Of a stretch of DNA of 64,000 bases, positions 32,590-43,630 are shown piece after piece. The notes beneath the pieces were generated by a model. That model was not told the DNA's origin. It saw only the letters and a program-made list of their open reading frames with translations, and made no database searches. The position numbers were made by a program, and so were the translations under genes. The stretch's first letter is position 1. Every line of letters begins with the position of its first letter. This stretch comes from a virus. The stretch lies in IMG/VR virus record IMGVR_UViG_3300040771_000133, positions 31,877-95,876 of that record; one strand, written 5' to 3'.

Positions 32590-35500
32590 TTAATTATTCA
32601 TTATTTTGTAAAATACACCCTCTTCATATGGCGCTAATAAACCTCTATTCATACCTTGAAGTACGCTTTCTGCATTTTTATCAGGTCTCATTGCTCCTGG
32701 AATAACAACCTTTTCAAAAACCTTATAAGCTCTTGATGTACCATCTTCAGTTTCAGAAAACCAAAGCCCTGGTGATACTGTAAATTTAGCTACATTTAGC
32801 AAATCTTCAATTAAGTTCATAGAAGCAATTGGATTTTTAGTAACTTTTTGAGCATCATTTGGATCGCTATAAAAAGATAATTCTTGCTCAAGTCGTCTAG
32901 ATAGCATAGCTAAGTAAATTATTGAATCATCATCATCTGCTCCACCAGCCATACCTACCATTAATGGTACGATGATAGTTTGTAACATTATTAATACACT
33001 TGCTTCAAGTAAACCTTTTCTAATATTAGCTTTCTCATATTCAGTTAAAGTATTCCAATCTTTACTAATCATGTCAAATTTCATTTTAACTAAGTTTTGA
33101 ACTAGACCTCTAGTTATAAATCTAAATGTAGTTACATAAAACCCTTCTTCATACTGTTGGAGTGATTCATTCCAGTGTCTATCATCAGCTGATAAATCAT
33201 CTCTTTTAGTAAGAGCTTTAGCAAAACCTCGGTATCTAGTTACACCTAATGGTATTATAAACTTTTTATACATCATAACAAGTTGACCTATCCAATACTT
33301 TTGTATTTCTGTTTGAAAGTTTTTATCATATTCACCCATTGAGTCAAATATCTTTTTCTTTATAAACAGTCTTACATTTTCTAAACCACCTTCGTCAAAT
33401 TTAGTTGCAGTACTTTTATCAGTATATGTAAATTTATTATTAAACTTAACCTGTTTAGTATCAGGATCTTGTTCAACCATATCAAATAATGATGCTGCAG
33501 ATTTAGTATCTGTAACAGTACCATCAGCTTTGATATACTGACCTTTATCATTCATAACTTTAGTAGACTTAAGCAACGCCATATTAAGCACAGATTGTAT
33601 CATGTGTTCACCTCCAGTTTGTAAAACCTGTAATGTACTAGGATCAGTTATACTTTTAAGTATAGTATTTTTAATAAAGTCATTTTGCTCGTGTGTTAAA
33701 CCCCCAAATACATCTGTTAGTAGGTTTAGCTGATTAACTAAAGAATGTTTAGTAGGTCGACCTGTATCAGCTAATATATTAGGTAAATCTTTAGCATAAG
33801 CTAAGTGAGCTGATTTAAGATTACTTGCACTAATATCTCCACCAACTTTAAGTAAAAATGTCTGAAATTCAGCATTCATTACGTTGACAGGAGCATTAAA
33901 GTAGTTAATAGTCATACCTAAAAACGAAGTATGTTTATTTACCGATTGAACAATTTTATTAACATCTTTACCACCTATTTTAAAAGATTCTTCTGTAAAT
34001 ACATTATACAATGTTTGATTGATAATAGTTTGAAGTCTTTTATATTCGTTAGATTCTACACCTTTTTTAGTAACATATTTAGTTTTAACTCCAAGTAGAT
34101 TTGAAACAAAATTATTAGTTCCAGGTTTAGTCTTTAAATATGTCTTCTCTCTAGATATATCAACAAATGCGTTTAAGATAACTTCACTCTTAGATTTAAC
34201 TTTAAAATTAACTTGGTTATGGTTTTCTAATCTCATTAATGTTAATAAATCAAATGATTGGTCAGCCAATAACTGTTTATGTTTTTCAGGATCTTGAACT
34301 CTAGAAATATTGTTTCTATAATGGATTGGAATATTAAATATTCTAGTACCATCATGTTTGTACATTTCTTCAGTATTCTCTAAATCATCTAATTTCCAAT
34401 CTGTAAAGTTAGATATAGATTGCTTAACAGTATCTTTAACATTAATTCTATCAGTCATAACTCTTTCAAGTTTAGATACTGTAGCGTAAGGTAATGAGAA
34501 GTATTCTGCTGAAAAACTAGTTTTTATTAAAGAGTTATTTGTACCAAACACCATTTCACTATTTCTAGCTAATGTCATATATTCATCATAAATAGCTTGC
34601 TCACTTTTGGTGAACTTTAAATCATTTTTGTACTTAGGATGAGGTTGAATAATTTTGTTGACTGTAACGGTATTTTCATCACGCCAAGTTTTCAGTTTTC
34701 TATACAAATCATTTACATCTGCAAATTGATTAATCTCGAACTCTTGAAAACCATTAGCTCTATGTTTTTCTTTTAAAACATTTACTTCATCTAACATTTT
34801 AGAGTATTCGTTAATATACTTATCTCTAAACTTGATGGAATACTTACCTTTTACAAATACTTCTCCTGAGTCACTTTTATCATATAAATTAGTTATATCG
34901 TATTTACCACGTTCTTTAACTAAATTTGAATGTAACTTATCTAAAACAAAATCATTATCTCTAACTAACTTATCAATCGTAGTCTTCATTTTAGTTATAA
35001 CCTTAGTTACAATTTGTATAAGTCTAGATTTGGTATTTAAAGAAGATAACAATAAATGGTCAAATCCGTCAATATCTGCGGATAAACCACCTATAACTTC
35101 ATCTATATCATTTTCAACTAATGCATCAAGCTCGTTTTTTCTAAGTATAACTTGCTCATTGACCCACTCTTTCTTAGATTTAGAAGAATTCTGAGGATAA
35201 CCTTTACCAACTTCTTCTCTAAAATTTTGCACAGCTATTTCAGAATAATAAGAACTTCTTAATTCCTTTCTAAAAGCTTCTATAGTATGAGTTCTAAACT
35301 TAGACTTAATTTGATCATGCATTCCGGAAACCATAGTTAGCTTATCTTGAATAGCATTTATGATATCTAAATCTGCTTGAAGTAGATCTTTAGTTCTAGT
35401 GTCATTCAAAGTATCCATAATTGGAGTAAGTAAATCACTTGCTCCTAAATAAGATTTATATCTTTCAATAGTTTCAAGTTTTTCTAATTCTCCAGTCGTA

Positions 35501-36795
35501 CTAGAAGTATTAATGGTTTTATAAATATGCTCAATTTGAGCAATCATAAAATCGGTGTAGTGATTTATAGCATCAAACTTATTAGTTTTTAGAGCTTTAT
35601 TTACTTCTACATCTAACTTCTTAATTGAAGCTAAGAACGCTTTATTTTTAGTACCAGACTTTTTACTAGCTGATTGAGCTCTACTAATAATGTTACTAAT
35701 GTTATTTAACTGACTATTAGTTAGCAAATCAATTTGATTTTGCAATGTAGCACTTTCAGGCTTATTAACCTTATTGAAAAACTCTGTAGCAAACTTATTA
35801 TATCTAGGGTCATACACTCTAGTACCAGTCCAGTTAGATGAATTTCTAGTTGCAAAATCTTGAACTGTTTCAAATAGTATAGCTGATTTAATTAACTCGT
35901 TGTTTAAAATAGACCTAGACATCCCAAATAAACGTCTTACATTATCTACAAACTGATTCCACCAAGTTTTCTCAATATTTTGGAGTTCTTTTCTAAATTC
36001 AGGATTTGAAAATATTTCAGCAATAAATTCAGCTTGATTAGTAAAACCATACATTAAATTACCTTCACTGTTGCGTTTTAAAGAAAGATATTTGTATTGA
36101 GCATATGATTTATCAATGAACGCTTTAAACTCTTTCTCATCAAACGATTTAGGATTAAAATAAGCTTTAACTGTAGTACTATGTACAACCTCATGTATTA
36201 AAGTAGAAGCTAAAGTTGCTGCACTAAAGTTTTCTAATGCTGTATCAGTAACATAAATAGTATTAGTTATACTATCAAACATCATTACTGAGTTAGAATC
36301 AAACTTATCGTATATAGCTCTGTTTGAAGTTTTAGTAACTACTTTTAAAGTTGCTCCAGACTTATATAATAAGTTCATAGCTTGTTGTAAAAAGAATCCT
36401 ACGTTCTCAGTGCTTTCAAATACATTGCTTGATATTAAGTTTGTTAATACATTATTAATAGGTAAACTATTAACTTCATTGCTACCAAATAGTAACTCTT
36501 TGTTTTTATTATCACTTTTTTGAACAACTGGTTCAGAATTAGTTTTGTTTTCAAATATTGAATCTACACTTTCAGAAGTTACATCTGAAAAATCAAACCC
36601 TACTGTATTATTTTCAATTTTATCTACTATTAGAGTTTTATCAGATTTAATAACATCTTTTAACTCAGGATAAGTGTCTAAACCATATTTGTCCTGAAAG
36701 ATAGAAATTCTAGCCTTCAGGATTAATGGATTTAATTTTGATTGTTCTAGAAGCTCTTTATATTGAGCATCATTTATATTTATGCAATTTGCCAT
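32590..36795 (-). CDS. giant virion protein with zincin-like motif
   Basis: 1401 aa. Residues about 190-215 contain STLIHEVVHSTTVKAYF; HEVVH (H201, E202, H205) is the metal-binding motif of zincin metalloproteases, and acids follow within 20 residues. The remaining part is helical and charged, with a hydrophobic stretch near residue 1270 (LIMLQTIIVPLMVGMAG). Crass-like phages carry giant proteins of this kind beside the virion RNA polymerase, packaged and ejected with it. It directly abuts the polymerase gene and is the last gene of the late operon. Proteolytic activity is inferred from the motif. Confidence 0.8.
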   Translation of the reverse strand: MANCININDAQYKELLEQSKLNPLILKARISIFQDKYGLDTYPELKDVIKSDKTLIVDKIENNTVGFDFSDVTSESVDSIFENKTNSEPVVQKSDNKNKELLFGSNEVNSLPINNVLTNLISSNVFESTENVGFFLQQAMNLLYKSGATLKVVTKTSNRAIYDKFDSNSVMMFDSITNTIYVTDTALENFSAATLASTLIHEVVHSTTVKAYFNPKSFDEKEFKAFIDKSYAQYKYLSLKRNSEGNLMYGFTNQAEFIAEIFSNPEFRKELQNIEKTWWNQFVDNVRRLFGMSRSILNNELIKSAILFETVQDFATRNSSNWTGTRVYDPRYNKFATEFFNKVNKPESATLQNQIDLLTNSQLNNISNIISRAQSASKKSGTKNKAFLASIKKLDVEVNKALKTNKFDAINHYTDFMIAQIEHIYKTINTSSTTGELEKLETIERYKSYLGASDLLTPIMDTLNDTRTKDLLQADLDIINAIQDKLTMVSGMHDQIKSKFRTHTIEAFRKELRSSYYSEIAVQNFREEVGKGYPQNSSKSKKEWVNEQVILRKNELDALVENDIDEVIGGLSADIDGFDHLLLSSLNTKSRLIQIVTKVITKMKTTIDKLVRDNDFVLDKLHSNLVKERGKYDITNLYDKSDSGEVFVKGKYSIKFRDKYINEYSKMLDEVNVLKEKHRANGFQEFEINQFADVNDLYRKLKTWRDENTVTVNKIIQPHPKYKNDLKFTKSEQAIYDEYMTLARNSEMVFGTNNSLIKTSFSAEYFSLPYATVSKLERVMTDRINVKDTVKQSISNFTDWKLDDLENTEEMYKHDGTRIFNIPIHYRNNISRVQDPEKHKQLLADQSFDLLTLMRLENHNQVNFKVKSKSEVILNAFVDISREKTYLKTKPGTNNFVSNLLGVKTKYVTKKGVESNEYKRLQTIINQTLYNVFTEESFKIGGKDVNKIVQSVNKHTSFLGMTINYFNAPVNVMNAEFQTFLLKVGGDISASNLKSAHLAYAKDLPNILADTGRPTKHSLVNQLNLLTDVFGGLTHEQNDFIKNTILKSITDPSTLQVLQTGGEHMIQSVLNMALLKSTKVMNDKGQYIKADGTVTDTKSAASLFDMVEQDPDTKQVKFNNKFTYTDKSTATKFDEGGLENVRLFIKKKIFDSMGEYDKNFQTEIQKYWIGQLVMMYKKFIIPLGVTRYRGFAKALTKRDDLSADDRHWNESLQQYEEGFYVTTFRFITRGLVQNLVKMKFDMISKDWNTLTEYEKANIRKGLLEASVLIMLQTIIVPLMVGMAGGADDDDSIIYLAMLSRRLEQELSFYSDPNDAQKVTKNPIASMNLIEDLLNVAKFTVSPGLWFSETEDGTSRAYKVFEKVVIPGAMRPDKNAESVLQGMNRGLLAPYEEGVFYKIMNN

Positions 36796-39700
36796 TTATT
36801 TACAATTTAATTTTTGCCACTCTATTGTAGCTTTTTCTTCATCTGTAAGTTCACTTAGTTCGTTCTCACTACCTTTAATTTTAATAGTTTCAGGATTTTT
36901 AGTTTCAGTTTCAGCAGTTTCAAATTCAGTTAAAGGTTCTTTAATTACAATTTGTTCTTGACCAAATTCATCAGTTTGTACAGTTTGATTGTTATCATCA
37001 TTAATCTCAGCTAAAGCTATATCTAAACTCATAATTGTTTCAGGTGTAAGTGTTGCATCTGTTGATAAAGCTATCCTGCTAGAACTATAATTGTTAATTG
37101 AAATACCTTTATCTCGTTCAGAAACAACCGGTGCAATTAATGCATAACCACCTTCAACTTTTACATATCTAGTATATATATTTTCAGACACACCTTTAAC
37201 CTCTCTAGTACCAACTCTTTTATAGTATTCACCTTTCATATTTAAGTACTCCTTAGTTACACCAGCGTTAAACAATGTTAAACCTTCCTTCAAATAAGGT
37301 TGACCTTTCATTAACATACCTTTGTTAACATACTTTACAATTTGACTATCTTCTAAATTAGATAAGTAAAAGTGGTCTATGAAGTTTTGGTCAACACTTC
37401 CCGGATGATTTACAAAGCTTTTAATATAACTATTAAAATCATTTTGGAAAAAGAAACTTGGTGGTATAAACTGAAAGAAACTAACAACGTTATTGTTAAA
37501 TCCAGATGTTAAGAATGAATATCTTATCAAGTCCGTACCAATTTCAGGATAATACTTAATTAAATCTCTCCAAGAATTAATCATACTATCTGTATATTCT
37601 TTAGAGTTAGTTTTATTATCTAAAGTAATATAAAGTCTTTTCTCAGTTTTCTTGACATTAAGTTCATCAATTATTTTATATTTACCAGCATATTTATTTT
37701 TAAATTCAATAAACCTTACAGGAAAGTTTTCTATAATTTCAGATTTCTCAGCATTACTTAAGTTAAAAGGTTCAAATCCTGACATTAAATAAGTATTAAA
37801 TACTTTATCAAGCTTATCTCCTAAACCATCTTGAACATCATCTTCTAAGTTAATACTGTAAATATTTTTAGAAACTTGATTGTAACTATTCCACACAAAA
37901 GGTGATGATGATACAAATAGTAAAGGATTGTTTTGAACTATATTTTGAGTACGGTCTAAGTTATTAGTTTTCAAATGTGATAAAAACTTAGGAGCACCGT
38001 CATCATAATACATTTTAGTATTATAGTTTATTACACCTTTTTGTTCAATATTAGCTATCCTGTTTAAAGCTACTAATAGTTGAGTAGTATTCTTACCCAT
38101 ACCGTTTACACCGTGCTTAGAAGCGTCTATACTTGATTTAAGTTTCTTTGAAAAACCTTGAAATTCTAAAAATGTATTAAACGTTTTAGCTTGGAATCTC
38201 ATATCATATTTAAAAACATTCTCTCTAAGCGTACCTAAATCTACATCAATAATATAATCTTTAAAGTTTTCAGTAAAGAATATACCATGATTTCTAATAA
38301 TAGGTTTAATAGATTCTTTTAACTGATCTATATCAGCTTCAGTAAACTTATGTTCTTTTGGTAAACCTACAGCTTCTTTAATTTTCTCTAAATTTCTAGG
38401 TGCTGTAAAATCTTTTTCACCAAGCTTATTTAAATCAAAGTTGTAAAGTGTTACAATATCATATAAAGCTCTAGCATTAATCTCAGCAACTTCCCCATTG
38501 TCAAATTTACTAATTGGTATTAAATCATTTTTAATCAATTCTCCGACTTTATAAATTCTAAAAGCATCTTTACTATTAGAAACCTGAGTTGATTTATCAC
38601 GATTCTCGTATTGACTTGTAAACTCTATATACTCGTTAATAATAGGTTGTGCTAAAAATGACATAACTACAAATGGATGAACACCTGCTCTAAGCATCAT
38701 GTTACCAGTATTAGTAGTCATCATATTCCAGTTAACGTTTGTAATATACGGATCTTTTGCAATATCCACAAATGCATTCATTAAAGCTGAAATGTTATCA
38801 CTGATTTCAAATGACTTATATGACTTAACCATTTCAAATGTAAGTTTCTTTTTAGGATCACTTACTCTTTTATTATAAGATTCTAACCAAGATTTTAATT
38901 CAGCATCTGATATATCCATAGATTTTATTTTATCAAACTTAGTTAAAGGTTTAACTACTTGATAAGGTCTACCATCTTTACCAATCATTGTTGATTCAAA
39001 TGATTCACCTTGATGAGATCTTTCACCTAAATTTACATCTTGTAAATACACGTTAGACATTGTACCCATTGCATAATCAGATGAAGTATTAGCTTCTTGA
39101 CCAACACCTGCTAAACCTGCTAAGAATGAATACTTGGTTACGATATCTTGAATAAATTCATAATTGTCCAAATCACTTTTAGTTTTAGCTGGTGCTAAAT
39201 TCTGAGCTTCCATTTTGATATGCTCGTGATCTAAAGATGTCATAATCTTAGTAATATTATCTTTGTGTAATATTAAAGTTTTGTATAACTCAATTACTTT
39301 ATTTTGATTACCTTCTTTAGAACCATCTGATGAATCAGTATATTTAAGCTTACCATCAACTTCTTTGTAGTTAGGAAACATTATATACATTTTATCAATA
39401 TCAAAATCCGAACCAGTTTTCTTAGTAATACCTGTAAAAGCTACAATAGTATCACCTGCGCCCGGAGGTAATATACCTACTACTTTCATAGCCCCATTAG
39501 ACGAAGGTCCTTGGTTAGGAATACGATAACCTATTATGGTATCAAGGATTTTGTTATCAATCATTCCACCTTCGAGTTCTCCAGTTTCAAGATTTAATCT
39601 ACCGAACAATTCTTCAGAACTAAACTCTTCATAGTTTGGAATATACTTAGCTATAAATGAACCAGATATTAATATTTCTTCTGGTACAATAACTGGATCA

Positions 39701-42700
39701 CCAAATATGTTAGTTACTATTTCACCATTAACATCTCTTTTTAAAGTGTAAGGTCTAGTAGTTTCACCATTCTGAACAGTTGGTGACCATTTAATACCGT
39801 CATACTTCTTAGTAGCTTCATCTTTTGATAAACCAAAGTTTGACATTTGGATAAATGAACCACCGTTAGTTTTAATTTTAACAGTTCTGTCATTAACAAT
39901 AGATGCAAATATGTTATCAAGTTTATTCTTTAAACCTGGCATTGCATAAATTGATAATTTAGCTCTAAGAGCTTTTACAATTTCTGAACTACCATCTCTT
40001 GATACAACTTCATCAGCTAAAGCATTATAAAACTTTTCAATGTTATTTATAACACCATCTTCACTTATCTCAAACTCTCTAGCTAAATCACTATAACCTG
40101 ACTTAACTAAATTACCTAATGCTGAATCAAGTTCTTTTGCAATTTCTTCAGCAGTATAAGCTTCACCATTATGATCAAAAGTCTTTTGACCAGTACCAGT
40201 TAAGTGAGATATTAAAACTAGCATGTTTTTAATAATCTGACTACCAATATCAGTTTCCTTATACGTTTTAGTAGGTAAGTCTTGTTGAAGTTTCCATCCT
40301 CTAGAAGATAGTGTCATAACGTTTAGACGCTTGATATTACCGTTTTCATCATTTATTACAACATTACCTTCTGCATCATGTATCTTAGTAGGAATACTAG
40401 CTCCAGCTTTAATAGCATCAAAAGTTAATAATTCGTCTAGCTTATGATGTTTCATAAACGTATCTAAATTTTTTAACTTACTGTTATTAATCATCTGAGG
40501 TATTAACACTGCTTGAGAGTACTTCAAATAGATTGGGGCACCATTTGTATCTCTTTCAAAATATACACCTTTTAAAGGTTGTGCTACAAGTTTTAATTCA
40601 TCGGGCAATAAAGCTTCAGTACCGTTCATTAACTTCTTGAATACCTTATCATGCTTGACTGTGTACTTACCTACACCGGTTAATATGTTTTTCCATCTAG
40701 TAGGTGTAATCCAAGCTTGAGCATCGGCAGCATTAATTGTACCTTCCCAGTCTTTTATTAAGTTTTCATCAGACTTAATGACTTCTTTTAATTGTTTTAA
40801 GTAAGGTTCTACAAACTCTACAGCTTCTACTACACCAATCTTAAAATCTTTAGTATCATTTGTTAGGTATTCATATACACCATCAGTGTAAGAGGCCCCA
40901 ATACGTTTAATATAATCTACAGAGTCTTTATAATAAGCTACGTCTCCTGAAAATAGTTTGGAGTATTCCATATGATTAACTAATCCGTTTAACCATATAT
41001 CACCCATCATTGAAAATAAAGTTTCTTCATCTAGATTAAATCTACCTTCAGAATATTTAGTTATTATATTACCGTCAATACCTTTATTAATATAAGAACT
41101 TGTACCGGATCTTTCAATAATGTTATACTTTAGTAAATCATTTTTTAAATCTTCAATATGCTCTAATATCTTACTCTCAATAAACTCTAACATTGGTTCT
41201 TTGTAAAACCTAACGTTCTCCATTATAATACTTCCATCAGAATTATATAATGGGTATGCTGGATTTATTTCAATAGCTTTGTCAACTTGATCAAAACTTA
41301 AACTAGGAAATAATTGAGACTTAAAAGCGTTACCAACAAGTTTACCATTAGAATCAAGAGTTTCGTGAGTATCGGTACTTTTATTATATTTAGTATGATA
41401 ATATACTTTAAGTTGTTCATCAGAATTTAGCTTTTTATATTCAGCTTCCATTCTTTTAAACTCACCCATTAAATATGTATCATACATAAGGTTTACAGTA
41501 GTGCTAATTTCAGAGTCACCATTTTCATCAATGCTAAAACCTGCTTTAAGAAACATATCGTGCTCAATATTAAATTGAGTAGATTTACCCGGAGCAGTAG
41601 TAGTTCTAGTATGAGTAACACCATTTATATGATAATGTAATAAGCCATTAATGGTATCTTTTATGTATTCTGACTTACTAATATCTTTATTAGTCTTAGA
41701 CTTACCTTTATCGTTAGTTTTATCTAAGAAGCTACTAAAATGATTAATAGAGAACTTTTCAATACGCTCAAGACTCTTTGAAAGCTGAAGTTCTTTATTA
41801 TTAGTTATATCTAATCCTAATAAATGACTATATAGTTTAGAGTTAGTGTCATTATCGCCATAAGACTCATATAAGTCTACCAAAAGCTGTCTATCTTTTT
41901 TCCAACCATTTATTAAGTTATGTAAGTAAGAAGGGTTAGAATATACATATCTAGTTTCACCGGCTGTAAATACAGATGACTCAGAACCGTCTTCTCTATA
42001 AAACGCTTCAGCTTTAGCCATTTGTCTATACCAATATGATTCAAGTAATGGTTTACCTTGATTATGATTAACTACAATTGATTTAAACATCTTAACTGTA
42101 TTATCAATTAAGTTATATCGATTCAAATTTAGTTTAACATCATCAATTTTTTCATTTTTTAATTCATTTAAAGCATAACTTACAGCAGCTTCATTAATAT
42201 TGATACCAACTAATGGTAATAATTTGTTTATAATGTTATCAACCTTCTGCTCATTAGTAAACTTTGAATTGGTTTGTAAAGCTTCTAACTTTGCAATAAT
42301 ATCTTTTAAAACTTGTTTCTTACTTTCTCCAATTAAACCTTTAGCTTCGTCAGTCAATTTAAAGAAGTCTGTTAAAGATAACTCCCAACCTGTTGAAATA
42401 CTTTTTTCAATTTTAGTATCAGTTGTTGCATCTAGTTTCGTATACTTATAAAAAAAACCTTTTATAGCTTCTTTAATAGTTTTCTTTATAATAGCACCAT
42501 TATCTAGCGTAACATTTTCTGTTACAGCGGGTGTAACAACAACTTCTTCAGCTGATATTTCAGAATACTCTAAGTTATTTTTCTGAAGATTCATTACATT
42601 AACAAAACTCGCTTTGAAGTTCATTATGTTTATACCTTCTTCAGTAGATAAATCTACAGGTAACCTACTAATCTTTTCTAAATACTCAGCAACATTATTA

Positions 42701-43629
42701 AGATATTTTATATTACCTGAATGTTGATAAAGTTTATCAATTATAGTTTCAAAAATATCTTCAGTCTTACCATTTTTAGATACAGTAACTGGATTATTCT
42801 TTAAGATAGCTGTCATTTTGTTGTACAAATTGTCATAATCTATAGACTTAGGTTGTCCAAAATCTAAATCTAAATCCAAAGGGTTCTTAATTAATGACAA
42901 TCTAATTTTAACCATTGACGTAATTTTGTTACGAGGGTTAATTTTAAATGACGATTGATTAAAAACAGGATCTTTTTGATTTTCAGTTTCAGAAATAGCA
43001 TCTTCTAAACTATAATCTTCATTATAATTAATTTGTTTAGAGTTGTAAAAGTCTTTAATTTTAACAATAAGTTCATCTAAAGCAGCTTCATCATTTACAA
43101 TTTGATATAAAGCTCCACCATTGTTCATAAAATGATCACTATCACTTTGTATTAATTCCAAACCAAGCTCTTCTAAACGTGTTTTAACAGCTTCTAAGAG
43201 ACTAACTTTAGATTTATTATCTGACATATCAAGTGTATCAAAATCTAAGTTAAAACCACCTTTCTCAATATAGTCATTTCCTAGTATTTCTACTAAGGAA
43301 TTGACTGCTCTTTGAGATTGTAATATGTTATATAGATTAGATTCAGCAATATCGATGTATTGCTTTTGATATTGACTGTCTAAATAATAAGTACCAGATT
43401 CGTCATCAAATATCTCAGGTTCAAACTTATCATTTAGTCTACCTTTAAACATTTTAGGTATGAATTCAGATTTCTCATCTATCAATTTGGTGTAATCTCC
43501 AAATTCTTTTATAAAGGCTTCCGATTGAAACATTGCCATTTTTTTATCAGCAACTTCTTTATCGTACTTTTGAATAAGTTTTTTATGTAAACTTGATTCT
43601 AAACCATTTTTTAATATTATACAATCCAT
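36796..43629 (-). CDS. virion-packaged RNA polymerase, crAss-like
   Basis: 2277 aa. TKKTGSDFDIDKMYIMF contains the DxDxD catalytic loop (D1408, D1410, D1412) that binds Mg in single-chain crAss-like RNA polymerases with two double-psi beta-barrels, related to eukaryotic RNA-dependent polymerases. Length and motif position agree with the characterised enzyme of Cellulophaga phage phi14:2 (about 2180 aa, triad near 1361-1365). It is expected to be carried in the virion, ejected into the cell and used for early transcription. The flanking giant genes lie with 0-2 bases between them, indicating one polycistronic mRNA. The first base after it begins the zincin-like giant. Confidence 0.93.
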   Translation of the reverse strand: MDCIILKNGLESSLHKKLIQKYDKEVADKKMAMFQSEAFIKEFGDYTKLIDEKSEFIPKMFKGRLNDKFEPEIFDDESGTYYLDSQYQKQYIDIAESNLYNILQSQRAVNSLVEILGNDYIEKGGFNLDFDTLDMSDNKSKVSLLEAVKTRLEELGLELIQSDSDHFMNNGGALYQIVNDEAALDELIVKIKDFYNSKQINYNEDYSLEDAISETENQKDPVFNQSSFKINPRNKITSMVKIRLSLIKNPLDLDLDFGQPKSIDYDNLYNKMTAILKNNPVTVSKNGKTEDIFETIIDKLYQHSGNIKYLNNVAEYLEKISRLPVDLSTEEGINIMNFKASFVNVMNLQKNNLEYSEISAEEVVVTPAVTENVTLDNGAIIKKTIKEAIKGFFYKYTKLDATTDTKIEKSISTGWELSLTDFFKLTDEAKGLIGESKKQVLKDIIAKLEALQTNSKFTNEQKVDNIINKLLPLVGININEAAVSYALNELKNEKIDDVKLNLNRYNLIDNTVKMFKSIVVNHNQGKPLLESYWYRQMAKAEAFYREDGSESSVFTAGETRYVYSNPSYLHNLINGWKKDRQLLVDLYESYGDNDTNSKLYSHLLGLDITNNKELQLSKSLERIEKFSINHFSSFLDKTNDKGKSKTNKDISKSEYIKDTINGLLHYHINGVTHTRTTTAPGKSTQFNIEHDMFLKAGFSIDENGDSEISTTVNLMYDTYLMGEFKRMEAEYKKLNSDEQLKVYYHTKYNKSTDTHETLDSNGKLVGNAFKSQLFPSLSFDQVDKAIEINPAYPLYNSDGSIIMENVRFYKEPMLEFIESKILEHIEDLKNDLLKYNIIERSGTSSYINKGIDGNIITKYSEGRFNLDEETLFSMMGDIWLNGLVNHMEYSKLFSGDVAYYKDSVDYIKRIGASYTDGVYEYLTNDTKDFKIGVVEAVEFVEPYLKQLKEVIKSDENLIKDWEGTINAADAQAWITPTRWKNILTGVGKYTVKHDKVFKKLMNGTEALLPDELKLVAQPLKGVYFERDTNGAPIYLKYSQAVLIPQMINNSKLKNLDTFMKHHKLDELLTFDAIKAGASIPTKIHDAEGNVVINDENGNIKRLNVMTLSSRGWKLQQDLPTKTYKETDIGSQIIKNMLVLISHLTGTGQKTFDHNGEAYTAEEIAKELDSALGNLVKSGYSDLAREFEISEDGVINNIEKFYNALADEVVSRDGSSEIVKALRAKLSIYAMPGLKNKLDNIFASIVNDRTVKIKTNGGSFIQMSNFGLSKDEATKKYDGIKWSPTVQNGETTRPYTLKRDVNGEIVTNIFGDPVIVPEEILISGSFIAKYIPNYEEFSSEELFGRLNLETGELEGGMIDNKILDTIIGYRIPNQGPSSNGAMKVVGILPPGAGDTIVAFTGITKKTGSDFDIDKMYIMFPNYKEVDGKLKYTDSSDGSKEGNQNKVIELYKTLILHKDNITKIMTSLDHEHIKMEAQNLAPAKTKSDLDNYEFIQDIVTKYSFLAGLAGVGQEANTSSDYAMGTMSNVYLQDVNLGERSHQGESFESTMIGKDGRPYQVVKPLTKFDKIKSMDISDAELKSWLESYNKRVSDPKKKLTFEMVKSYKSFEISDNISALMNAFVDIAKDPYITNVNWNMMTTNTGNMMLRAGVHPFVVMSFLAQPIINEYIEFTSQYENRDKSTQVSNSKDAFRIYKVGELIKNDLIPISKFDNGEVAEINARALYDIVTLYNFDLNKLGEKDFTAPRNLEKIKEAVGLPKEHKFTEADIDQLKESIKPIIRNHGIFFTENFKDYIIDVDLGTLRENVFKYDMRFQAKTFNTFLEFQGFSKKLKSSIDASKHGVNGMGKNTTQLLVALNRIANIEQKGVINYNTKMYYDDGAPKFLSHLKTNNLDRTQNIVQNNPLLFVSSSPFVWNSYNQVSKNIYSINLEDDVQDGLGDKLDKVFNTYLMSGFEPFNLSNAEKSEIIENFPVRFIEFKNKYAGKYKIIDELNVKKTEKRLYITLDNKTNSKEYTDSMINSWRDLIKYYPEIGTDLIRYSFLTSGFNNNVVSFFQFIPPSFFFQNDFNSYIKSFVNHPGSVDQNFIDHFYLSNLEDSQIVKYVNKGMLMKGQPYLKEGLTLFNAGVTKEYLNMKGEYYKRVGTREVKGVSENIYTRYVKVEGGYALIAPVVSERDKGISINNYSSSRIALSTDATLTPETIMSLDIALAEINDDNNQTVQTDEFGQEQIVIKEPLTEFETAETETKNPETIKIKGSENELSELTDEEKATIEWQKLNCK

Positions 43630-43630
43630 A

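Noticed and set aside
34832-35194. Open frames antisense to the giant late genes, also at 42200-42451, 44331-44687, 46674-46886 and 62779-63132
   Set aside because: They are shadows of long coding regions on the opposite strand without start context or family motifs.
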